From Tenacibaculum sp. MAR_2010_89 (GTDB lineage Bacteria > Bacteroidota > Bacteroidia > Flavobacteriales > Flavobacteriaceae): a stretch of DNA of 64,000 nt. The stretch lies in NCBI RefSeq assembly GCF_900105985.1, contig NZ_FNUB01000004.1, forward strand, positions 471,501-535,500, given 5' to 3'. This document shows, piece after piece, positions 34,623 through 42,379 of this stretch; the stretch's first letter is position 1; the number at the start of each line of letters is the position of its first letter. Below the pieces are notes generated by a model. The model saw only the letters and a list, made by a program, of their open reading frames with translations, made no database searches and was not told where the DNA came from. Both the position numbers and the translations under genes were made by a program.

Positions 34623-34853
34623 CGTTTTTTAATTAAGTATGGACGTAGCAAAATCACCATACACCTATAAATTTTTCTTTTTTGACACTTAAATTTAGTG
34701 CTTTGTAAACTTAAGTCACATAAAATAAATTGCTAATGCAAGCCTACTTACGAAAATCCTCACGGACTTTCTATCTGTGATTTATTTATTAAATTTAGTG
34801 TTTAAAATACGCAACTAATCTTACACAAACACTTAGTGCATACATAAAAATCG
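34623..34853 (+). other. Non-coding stretch before the HEPN gene
   Basis: No gene is seen. Related short words recur: AAATTTAGTGCTTTGTAAA at about 34692, AAATTTAGTGTTTAAAA at about 34793 and ACACTTAGTGCATAC at about 34830. A locally GC-richer piece (34735-34780, with CTACTTACGAAAATCC and TCACGGACTTTC) looks like a remnant of something else, but I cannot name it. Confidence 0.4.
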
Positions 34854-36155
34854 ATGAATAATAATCATATCAGATATCTTAGTCAAAATCACATTCTTTT
34901 TAAAGAAGCAATAATTGCATTTTCAAAAGAAAGAGCCGAAAAGGCTTCTACCTTAGTTAAATTATATAAAACAACTGCAGACAAAAGAATTTATGGTTAT
35001 TTAGTTCTAGATTTCAGTTTGTCAGAAGATATTGTTTGTGGTGATTTAACAATATTTAAATCTGAAAAAATAGATTTTGATTTAAAAGACACTTTTGGTC
35101 AACAAATATCTTGGACATATATATCAGCCGTAAGAATGCCCGAGTATGTAAATTTTCTTAATTCATCTTTATATACATTAGCTTTAAGTTCAATTTGTTC
35201 ATTTGCTTTTGAACGACCAGTATATTCAGCAACCGAATACACATATGAAAAGCATTTGGAAAAAAAAGCTAGCTTAGAAGAGTTAAAACATATTGGAATG
35301 TCATTCCCTATTCTTTCCTTGGGAAATGACGGTACTGAATCAAGAGTTCATTCTTCTATAATTTCTCAATGGATAAAAAATTTCAAAGAAATATATAAAG
35401 TAGTAAACACGTTTTCTGAAACTGATAATTCGAACTCAAAGCTAACTTTCTATTCTTTTTTTCAAATAATGAGATTGGTTCAATTATCTCTTCAAAATAA
35501 AAAAAATGATTTTGATTTATCCTTTAGTTTATTGATAGCTGCAATTGAAAGTGCAGCTACATTTTACTCTATGCCTATAAGCCCAACAAAACCAAAGGAG
35601 CATAAACAATGGTTGAAATTAAGAAAAAGTGGAGATCCAATAATTAATAATCTAGCAAATAAATATGAAGAGTTATGGGCTAAATTTTCGCAAGTAGAAA
35701 AAGACTCTCAGCTATCCTCTAGGTTTATAAAGTTTATTTTTGAATGCGCTCCCAAAGAGACTTGGGAAGAAACTATTGATAATGATTTGTTAAGAGATGG
35801 GATTAACTATAGACAAAAATACCCTCACGAAGTAAGTCTCCAGTCTGAATTGACTCCTTTTACATTATCTGATGAACAGCTAGAAGAGGTCATAAAAAAG
35901 ACTTATTCATATAGATCAAATTTTTTTCATAAAGGAATATCAACCCCTCATCAAGAGCATAAAAATTCGAATAGAAATAGATTTTTTGAAAAGACACTAA
36001 ATATGTCCCGATACAATAAAAAAAAGAAAGAAACTCATCTGAACATTGAATCTTTATATAATTTACACGCAAAATACGAATTAATGAGCTGTATTGCCCG
36101 AGTTTCGATAACTGAAAATGCAAAGCGTACTACAACAAAACCTAAACTGCCTTAA
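34854..36155 (+). CDS. Uncharacterised protein with C-terminal HEPN-like domain
   Basis: A 433-residue protein. The C-terminal half looks like an ApeA-type HEPN domain: helices with FDLSFSLLIAAIESAATFY, then the motif YSYRSNFFHKG at 351-361. This contains the HEPN RNase signature R-x4-H (Arg354, His359) followed by Gly. The N-terminal 190 residues are mixed alpha/beta and match nothing I know. HEPN proteins often act in toxin-antitoxin or phage-defence systems, cutting RNA. No partner nucleotidyltransferase or antitoxin gene is adjacent. It lies between a tRNA-linked variable region and the nag locus. Confidence 0.6.
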   Translation: MNNNHIRYLSQNHILFKEAIIAFSKERAEKASTLVKLYKTTADKRIYGYLVLDFSLSEDIVCGDLTIFKSEKIDFDLKDTFGQQISWTYISAVRMPEYVNFLNSSLYTLALSSICSFAFERPVYSATEYTYEKHLEKKASLEELKHIGMSFPILSLGNDGTESRVHSSIISQWIKNFKEIYKVVNTFSETDNSNSKLTFYSFFQIMRLVQLSLQNKKNDFDLSFSLLIAAIESAATFYSMPISPTKPKEHKQWLKLRKSGDPIINNLANKYEELWAKFSQVEKDSQLSSRFIKFIFECAPKETWEETIDNDLLRDGINYRQKYPHEVSLQSELTPFTLSDEQLEEVIKKTYSYRSNFFHKGISTPHQEHKNSNRNRFFEKTLNMSRYNKKKKETHLNIESLYNLHAKYELMSCIARVSITENAKRTTTKPKLP

Positions 36156-36191
36156 AACTCAATTTAACCAAACCGTTGGCAAAATGTAAAC

Positions 36192-36231
36192 TACACAACA
36201 ACATCATTAAAATTATTTCATTGGTTGTGTA
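36192..36231. terminator. Possible weak hairpin between convergent genes
   Basis: An 8-bp inverted repeat TACACAAC/GTTGTGTA with a 24-base loop lies between the HEPN gene and the convergent kinase gene. It has no clear T-run, so it is only a candidate terminator. CCGTTGGC just upstream may be a cassette-type remnant. Confidence 0.3.
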
Positions 36232-36246
36232 TCCTTCATATTTACT

Positions 36247-37125
36247 TTACACTACCTCTTTTAAGAAGAGCCTATCTTCTTTAATAGATTCAATAAAAGC
36301 TTTCAAAGGTCTCCTTATGAAGTTTTCGGGAGATCTCATTTTTCTTTTTCTTAGTTCTTCATTAATAATATCTCTTGCATGATATCCTACAGAGCCAATA
36401 AAATAAAGGGGGACTTCATTTAATTCGTTCTTATAATTAACTAATTGTTTATCTATAAAGTTCCCTATACAAGAACTTATCATTTCTTTTGCGTAAGGAT
36501 GCTCAATATTCTCAAATAAAAAACGTGCAAATTGCGCTAAATATTTATTAGGCATTTTTGACCCATAGAGTTTTGATAAAACCATATCATCATCTAGCTT
36601 AAACTCTTTTTCCAAAGAAAACTTAAGGTCTTCTGGTAAACTTCTATAATAATAACTTTTTAAGAGTTCTTTTCCTAAATGATTACCACTTCCTTCATCC
36701 ATTAAGATGTAGCCCATTGCTTTTACTTTTTGTTCAATTACTTTTCCATTAAAAAAACAACAATTAGACCCAGTACCCAATATGCAAACCACCGAAGGTT
36801 TACTTGAAGCAGCAAAAACAGCTAACATTAAATCTTCTTTAATAGCAATTTTTGATAGGTTGGTAAATTTTTTCTCAAAAATGTTCTTTATTTTATCACT
36901 CCCTTTTTTATTATTACACCCTGCTCCAAAAAAGTAAATAGTTGTTACTAACTTTTTATAAAACGATAATTCGCTACAGTTTTCAAGAATATTTTCTATA
37001 TCTTTTTTCTTTAAAACAGAAGGATTCACCCCTTTTGTTCTAATTCTTCTTACTATATTATAATCTAGGCTTTCTAACAAAATCCAATCGCATTTTGTTG
37101 ACCCACTATCTGCAATTAATATCAT
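36247..37125 (-). CDS. N-acetylglucosamine kinase-like protein (BadF/BadG family)
   Basis: A 292-residue ASKHA-fold kinase. The N-terminal phosphate loop is LIADSGSTKCDWILLE, the second ATP motif is ILGTGSNCCFF, and the region KAMGYILMDEGSGNHLGKELL is typical of bacterial and eukaryotic GlcNAc kinases. It should make GlcNAc-6-phosphate. It is the last gene of the minus arm, 5 bases after the LacI-family gene, so pathway context supports an amino-sugar substrate. Confidence 0.85.
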   Translation of the reverse strand: MILIADSGSTKCDWILLESLDYNIVRRIRTKGVNPSVLKKKDIENILENCSELSFYKKLVTTIYFFGAGCNNKKGSDKIKNIFEKKFTNLSKIAIKEDLMLAVFAASSKPSVVCILGTGSNCCFFNGKVIEQKVKAMGYILMDEGSGNHLGKELLKSYYYRSLPEDLKFSLEKEFKLDDDMVLSKLYGSKMPNKYLAQFARFLFENIEHPYAKEMISSCIGNFIDKQLVNYKNELNEVPLYFIGSVGYHARDIINEELRKRKMRSPENFIRRPLKAFIESIKEDRLFLKEVV

Positions 37126-37130
37126 TTTAT

Positions 37131-37727
37131 CTAAGAAACTTCTAACTGTAAATTATAATTTTTGATTTTACTAATCATATTACTTACTAAATCTTTACCT
37201 AATTTAAGTCCGTTATTAGACTGCTTTAACTGCGTATTTGTATACACAACATTATCAACCATTTTATTAATAACTATTATTGGTAAATGTCTTTCAGAAA
37301 GTTTGATCAGATATTTATTATCTTCAGCATGGCGTTCAGGAAATAATGAAGGTGATATAATTAAACCATCAATAATATTTTCAGATAATAATTTTGTGTA
37401 CGTAATTTCTTTTTCTGGGCTATTACACGTTTGATAAACCATAATTCTATGTTTTTTTTCACATGTTTCTTCAGTAATACCTACTAATAAGTTAGAAAAA
37501 AAATCATTTTTTAAATCAGGTAGTATAACTCCAATAATAAAGTTCGTTTTTCTTTTTAAATTCTTAGCAAAAAAATTAGGCCTGTAGTTTAATGACTTTG
37601 CTATTTTAGAAATCCTTTCTTTAGTTATACTACTAATTTCATGGCTATCATTTAATGCCTTAGAAACTGTTGACACTGATACTCCCGATTTTAATGCTAT
37701 TTCTTTTAATGTTACGTTATAATTCAT
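37131..37727 (-). CDS. LacI family regulator with an internal deletion
   Basis: A 198-residue protein, while the family is usually 330-345. Residues 4-50 are the intact LacI headpiece (VTLKEIALKSGVSVSTVSKAL, SLNYRPNFFAKNL). The first part of the sugar-binding domain follows (NFIIGVILPDLKNDFFSNL, IIDGLIISPS, LPIIVINKMVDNV). Near residue 163 it jumps to what looks like the family's C-terminal end (QLKQSNNGLKLGKDLVSNMI, compare the usual TTI-x-Q-P...G-K). About 140 residues of the effector domain are missing with the frame kept. DNA binding may persist, but ligand response is doubtful. Confidence 0.8.
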   Translation of the reverse strand: MNYNVTLKEIALKSGVSVSTVSKALNDSHEISSITKERISKIAKSLNYRPNFFAKNLKRKTNFIIGVILPDLKNDFFSNLLVGITEETCEKKHRIMVYQTCNSPEKEITYTKLLSENIIDGLIISPSLFPERHAEDNKYLIKLSERHLPIIVINKMVDNVVYTNTQLKQSNNGLKLGKDLVSNMISKIKNYNLQLEVS

Positions 37728-37834
37728 ATAATTAAGCTATTAATTTGGGGTTATATTAATTTTATAGATACTTTACTTATAAACCTATTGAAAATATTTA
37801 TTTGTCATAACTTTACGTCATAAATCCTTACTGT

Positions 37835-39865
37835 CTATTCATTCAAGAACTTTTCTATTACAGGTAAAATAATTAATTCAGTATCTACTAATGGTTCTTT
37901 TAGAACTTTTACACATTCATTTACCTCCTTTTTTACCTTTTTTGTAATCTTCTTACCATTAAGAACCTCAACGCAAACAAGTGATAACTCCTTAAGTTTC
38001 TTATAATGATTTTTTATTAAACCTATGTTAGGGTTTGACTGTAATTTTAAAAAGTCGTTATACCCTTTAATCCATTTATTAAAATAATTTATCAACTCTT
38101 TCTTTTTACTTACGCTAGTTCTTTTTAAATAAGAGTTCATTGTTTTTTTAAAGTTATACCCATCAATTGCATCAGCAAAACAAGCATCAGCAAAAAGCGT
38201 AAATGGTGAAAATGATTTATACTCTGTTCCTCCTTTATTTCTTGTATAGATCTCTACAGGTTCATAAACACCTGTTAAAACTTTTAAAGAACTTATATGA
38301 TTACTCTTAGTTATGTTTCTTAAAATGACATCTCTGTTTTTAAAATGACTAATTCCTAACTCTTCTAACTGAAGACTAATTGGACGCAGTCTTTTTCTCA
38401 TGTTTTCAAGATTTTTCACTTCTTTAACCGACCAAAATCTTTCTGCAATTGCTGCCGTTCTTGGCCATATTCTAGAATCTATAGTTAACGGAGTAACAAG
38501 TTCACTCCACATAGTTACTTCACCTCCTAAAACTCTTTTTTCTTCTTCTTTCGTAAGCTTTCCATTTCCTGCAGGATCAAATAAATAATGATGCTCAACC
38601 GATTGCATTCTATCAATATAGTAATCATTAGATAGCACTGCTTGGTATCCATTTTTTACAGCCTCAGTTAATGTTCCATTTTTAAAGCCTTCATTTACAC
38701 CTCTCCACGAATGAATAATAGCAGTTTTAGGCATGTCTTTAGTCATTATTTCATCCCACCCCATTAATTTCTTGTTGTATTTTTTTAATATCTCTTGTAA
38801 TTTGATATTAAAAAATGTTTGTAAATCATGATTACTATTTAAACCTTCTTTCTTCTTAAATTTTTGTACCTCATGATTTTCATCCCAATGCTTCCCTTCA
38901 TTTTCATCACCTCCTATATGGAAGTAATTATCAGGAAACAATGGCGTTAATTCAGCAAACAATTTGTCTAAAAAAACATATACTTCTGGATTAATGGGGT
39001 TTAATGTGGGATGAAAAACTCCAGAAAATCTTTCAATTTTATAATCATATCCTTTTTTACTTCCTAATTCAGGATATGCTGTTAATATTGCTGTAGCATG
39101 TCCAGGAACATCAATTTCAGGAACCACTCTTATACCTAATTTATTAGCATAAGAAACAATATCTTTAATATTTTCATGCGTATAATACTGACCATCAGAA
39201 CCTAGCTCGTGTAATTTAGGAAACACTTTTGACTCTACCCTAAACCCTTGATCATCTGATAAATGCCAATGAAAAACATTCATTTTCATAGACGCCATAG
39301 CATCTAAATTTCTTTTTAAAACACTTAATGGTTGATAATGCCTTGCAACGTCAATCATTAACCCTCTCCATATAAAACGTGGAGAATCTTTAATGGTAAC
39401 TCCTCCAACATAAAAAGAGTTTTCATTATATCTTATTAATTGTAATACTGTTTCTAATCCTCTTATAGCTCCTACATCAGTTTTAGCTAAAATCTCAACC
39501 TGTTTCCCTGTTACTAAAACCTCATATGATTCATCAACATTTAACTGAATATCAGCAACTTTATTAAAGGTAATTTTAATAGTTGCATTTTTTTTATTCA
39601 AAAAAGGAAAGCCTTCTTTTACAAAAACACCAGTTCTATTAGTCAGCCTTCTTATAAATTTTATAGCCGCCCCATGAACTCTTCCATCTTTATTATTAAT
39701 AGAAACAGTAAAGTCTTCATTAATATATACCTTATTATTATTTTCTTTTATTTCCTTTGGCCAAGGCATTAAATTATACGTTTCTGATAATTTATTTTGA
39801 CCATTAACCATTATAACACTAAATAATAAAATTGTTAATAGGTTATTTATTATTCTTTTTATCAT
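37835..39865 (-). CDS. Beta-N-acetylhexosaminidase, GH20
   Basis: A 676-residue exported enzyme with a signal peptide (ILLFSVIMVNGQ). The GH20b-like N-terminal domain covers about 30-160. The GH20 barrel begins at RFIWRGLMIDVARHY. The catalytic Asp-Glu pair is D320-E321 in HIGGDENEGKHW. HWHLSDDQGFR and VPEIDVPGHA are also hallmarks. The C-terminal 150 residues are helical. It removes terminal GlcNAc/GalNAc from oligosaccharides, probably in the periplasm, feeding the kinase and NagB in the same locus. Confidence 0.94.
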   Translation of the reverse strand: MIKRIINNLLTILLFSVIMVNGQNKLSETYNLMPWPKEIKENNNKVYINEDFTVSINNKDGRVHGAAIKFIRRLTNRTGVFVKEGFPFLNKKNATIKITFNKVADIQLNVDESYEVLVTGKQVEILAKTDVGAIRGLETVLQLIRYNENSFYVGGVTIKDSPRFIWRGLMIDVARHYQPLSVLKRNLDAMASMKMNVFHWHLSDDQGFRVESKVFPKLHELGSDGQYYTHENIKDIVSYANKLGIRVVPEIDVPGHATAILTAYPELGSKKGYDYKIERFSGVFHPTLNPINPEVYVFLDKLFAELTPLFPDNYFHIGGDENEGKHWDENHEVQKFKKKEGLNSNHDLQTFFNIKLQEILKKYNKKLMGWDEIMTKDMPKTAIIHSWRGVNEGFKNGTLTEAVKNGYQAVLSNDYYIDRMQSVEHHYLFDPAGNGKLTKEEEKRVLGGEVTMWSELVTPLTIDSRIWPRTAAIAERFWSVKEVKNLENMRKRLRPISLQLEELGISHFKNRDVILRNITKSNHISSLKVLTGVYEPVEIYTRNKGGTEYKSFSPFTLFADACFADAIDGYNFKKTMNSYLKRTSVSKKKELINYFNKWIKGYNDFLKLQSNPNIGLIKNHYKKLKELSLVCVEVLNGKKITKKVKKEVNECVKVLKEPLVDTELIILPVIEKFLNE

Positions 39866-39874
39866 ATAATATTT

Positions 39875-40303
39875 TTAAAGTTTTTTATAAACTTCTATAA
39901 TTTTGTTATCCACTCCTAGCTCTTCAATCTTCTCTACCCCTGTTATTATAAGAGTATCATTATTTATTTTAGCATTGAATTCAAAAACTTTCCCTTCCCA
40001 TTCTCTATAATTCAAATAATCAAGATATTCTTTATAGACACCTTTTTTATAGACATATCTTCCTCCTCCTGCTACATATACAGCTGAAGAATCTTTACCT
40101 TTATTTAAATCGTGTCTTAAAAAAGAAAAGTGAGTTTTATTAATAATTTTAATCATCTCCTGATTGGGCGATACTGTAGAAAAGGTAGAATCTTTTGTTA
40201 TAGTTTTTGCTGAAACTAGTTGCCAAGTTCCTTCTATTTTAGACTCTTCTTCAATGCCACACCCCAGTAATAGTAATAAAAAGATTAATACACTATATTT
40301 CAT
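39875..40303 (-). CDS. Small lipocalin-like lipoprotein
   Basis: A 142-residue protein from the start at 40303; the open frame runs 13 codons further but would overlap nagB, and the signal peptide starts here (MKYSVLIFLLLLLGCG, lipobox Cys). The mature part begins with the lipocalin-like IEGTWQLVSAK and continues with beta strands (MIKIINKTHFSFLR, FEFNAKINNDTLIITG). Such domains occur in Bacteroidota carbohydrate loci without a known role. It lies one base past the nagB stop and 9 bases before the GH20 gene. Confidence 0.75.
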   Translation of the reverse strand: MKYSVLIFLLLLLGCGIEEESKIEGTWQLVSAKTITKDSTFSTVSPNQEMIKIINKTHFSFLRHDLNKGKDSSAVYVAGGGRYVYKKGVYKEYLDYLNYREWEGKVFEFNAKINNDTLIITGVEKIEELGVDNKIIEVYKKL

Positions 40304-40304
40304 A

Positions 40305-42227
40305 TTAAAAGAAATAGCGTTTAAACGCCTCAATAGCTGCATAATCTGCCATACCCAAGTTACGATACTTTTCAGCAGTTAACTTGTTTCTATCTTCTGC
40401 CCTAACCCAAAACTCTCTCGCATCGTTTCCTTGAAACATTACTTTATCTTTTTGAGACTGGTGATAGAATATTGCATGTCTTTTTTTCACTACCTGATCA
40501 GGACTCATTGGAATAGCCATTTCTATTTCATGAGGTTGCCATTCAAACCAAGCTCCTCTATACAACCAAACCCAACAGTCATTCATGTATTTTTGATTTT
40601 TAAGAACCTCTAATGCTTCAAAAAGTGAATTTAAACATACTTTATGAGTTCCATGAGGATCTGCTAAATCTCCAGCTGCATAAATTTGATGTGGTTTAAT
40701 CTCTTCAATCAAAGCACACATGATATCAATATCTTCTTTTGATAAATTGTTTTTCTTAACCTTTCCTGTTTCATAAAACGGAAGATTCAAAAAATGAATA
40801 TTATCATCAGGAACACCTAAATATCTAGTTGCAGCCAATGATTCTGCTCTTCTAATCCCTCCTTTTAACTTCCTAACCTCAAGTGTATCTATTTCGTTTG
40901 CCTCTTTATTTAAAATAGAAGAAATAATATTTTCGGTATTATTAGAATTTGGATCAAACAATTTAAACACCTCAGCAAATTTTAACGCATCATCATCTGA
41001 AACTGCAATATTCCCTGATGTTTGATACGCTACATGAACTTCATGTCCTTGTTCAACTAACCTATCAAAAGTTCCTCCCATTGATATTACATCATCATCA
41101 GGGTGAGGACTAAATATAATTACTCGCTTTTTCTCTGGTGTACTTCTTTCTGGACGTCTTGAATCATCTGCACCTGGCTTTCCTCCTGGCCATCCAGTTA
41201 TTGTTCTTTGCAATGCATTAAATATTTTTATATTCAATTCATAAGAACTCCCTTCTTCTACCAACAAACTAGACATTCCATACTCGTTATAATCTTTATC
41301 TGTTAACTTAAGAATTGGTTTACCTACTTTATCACTTAGCCAGAAAATTGCTTTCTTTTTCAGCTCTTCTGTCCAAACACATGATGAAACTAACCAAGGT
41401 GATTTTATTCTTGTTAATTCAGAAGAAGCCTCTTTATCTAATACAAAAGTTGCATTAGTATGCTCTTGAAGATATGTTGCTGGAACTTGTGAAGTTATTT
41501 TCCCTTCAATCGTTTGTTGAATTACTTCAGCTTTATTAACACCCCAAGCAAGTAATATAACCCTTTTTGCTTTTTTTATGGTGTTAATTCCCATTGTTAT
41601 GGCTCTTTTAGGAACATTCTCTATTCCTAAAAAATCTGACGCAGCATCTTCTCTTGTTATATGATCTAAAGTTATACTTCTTGTACTAGAATTATAATGA
41701 GACCCTGGTTCATTAAAACCAATATGACCAGTTCTCCCAATTCCAAGTAATTGAAAATCTAATCCTCCAGCTTCTTTTATTTTTAATTCATAATCTACGC
41801 AATATTGATACACCTCTTCTGGTTGAATTGTTCCATCAGGTATATGAACACTTTCTGGAACTATATCAATATGATTAAATAAATGCTCATGCATAAAATG
41901 ATGATAACTTTGAATATCATCTGGTTGCATTGGCCAATATTCATCTAAATTAAAAGTAATTACATTAGAAAAACTTAACCCTTCTTCTTTATGCATTCTT
42001 ACTAACTCTTCATACACTTTAATCGGTGATGAACCCGTAGCTAAACCTAAAACACACTTTTGGTTTACACTAGCTTTTTGCTTTATAAGCTGAGCTATTT
42101 CTGAAGCAACTAATTTTGATGCTTCTAATGAGTTTTCAAATATTACGTTATGACTCTTTTCAAAACGTGTTTCTTCAAACTGTCCTGCTAGATGATATTT
42201 CATTTCTTTATTATTTGACATAACCAT
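40305..42227 (-). CDS. nagB: Glucosamine-6-phosphate deaminase fused to a PIG-L-like domain
   Basis: A protein of about 640 residues from the ATG at 42227 (another ATG is at 42221). The open frame extends to 42302, but the extra 25 residues do not look like the family. The N-terminal NagB domain has LGLATGSSPIKVYEELV, FNLDEYW and GIGRTGHIGFNEPGS, the isomerase/deaminase active site. The C-terminal LmbE/PIG-L domain has FSPHPDDDVISMGG and LADPHGTHK, the metal-binding deacetylase motifs. The second half may deacetylate GlcNAc-6-phosphate or related sugars, so one polypeptide may do two steps. Similar fusions are known in Bacteroidota. Confidence 0.92.
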   Translation of the reverse strand: MVMSNNKEMKYHLAGQFEETRFEKSHNVIFENSLEASKLVASEIAQLIKQKASVNQKCVLGLATGSSPIKVYEELVRMHKEEGLSFSNVITFNLDEYWPMQPDDIQSYHHFMHEHLFNHIDIVPESVHIPDGTIQPEEVYQYCVDYELKIKEAGGLDFQLLGIGRTGHIGFNEPGSHYNSSTRSITLDHITREDAASDFLGIENVPKRAITMGINTIKKAKRVILLAWGVNKAEVIQQTIEGKITSQVPATYLQEHTNATFVLDKEASSELTRIKSPWLVSSCVWTEELKKKAIFWLSDKVGKPILKLTDKDYNEYGMSSLLVEEGSSYELNIKIFNALQRTITGWPGGKPGADDSRRPERSTPEKKRVIIFSPHPDDDVISMGGTFDRLVEQGHEVHVAYQTSGNIAVSDDDALKFAEVFKLFDPNSNNTENIISSILNKEANEIDTLEVRKLKGGIRRAESLAATRYLGVPDDNIHFLNLPFYETGKVKKNNLSKEDIDIMCALIEEIKPHQIYAAGDLADPHGTHKVCLNSLFEALEVLKNQKYMNDCWVWLYRGAWFEWQPHEIEMAIPMSPDQVVKKRHAIFYHQSQKDKVMFQGNDAREFWVRAEDRNKLTAEKYRNLGMADYAAIEAFKRYFF

Positions 42228-42258
42228 GCTTACCTTAATCTTAAAATAAATTACTTTG

Positions 42259-42266
42259 TAAATGTA
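42259..42266 (-). promoter_or_regulatory. Possible -7 box for nagB
   Basis: Minus-strand TACATTTA, one base off TAnnTTTG, about 32 bases before the nagB start. Together with the terminator between susD and nagB it suggests that nagB can be transcribed on its own. Confidence 0.3.
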
Positions 42267-42320
42267 GAATACCAGTTCTCTCTTTGCGATTTTTTTCGAC
42301 AAATAGCCATAAAACTGCTA

Positions 42321-42358
42321 CTAAAAACAATCGAGAATGCATACTTACATCCCCGATT
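42321..42358 (-). terminator. Terminator between susD and nagB
   Basis: On the minus strand an 11-bp stem AATCGGGGATG/CATTCTCGATT (two G-U pairs) with an 8-base loop is followed by GTTTTTAG. It begins 21 bases after the SusD stop, so SusCD expression can be uncoupled from the enzymes downstream. Confidence 0.6.
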
Positions 42359-42379
42359 ATTTATAACAAAGTTTACTGG

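Noticed and set aside
33646..36246. Integrative element with attachment sites at tRNA-Pro(GGG)
   Set aside because: No integrase, and no second copy of the tRNA 3' end (GGTTCGAATCC or CATCCCGA) was seen in the interval.
36176..36382. A 68-codon plus-strand frame after the HEPN gene
   Set aside because: Most of it is antisense to the GlcNAc-kinase-like gene and it has no recognisable features.
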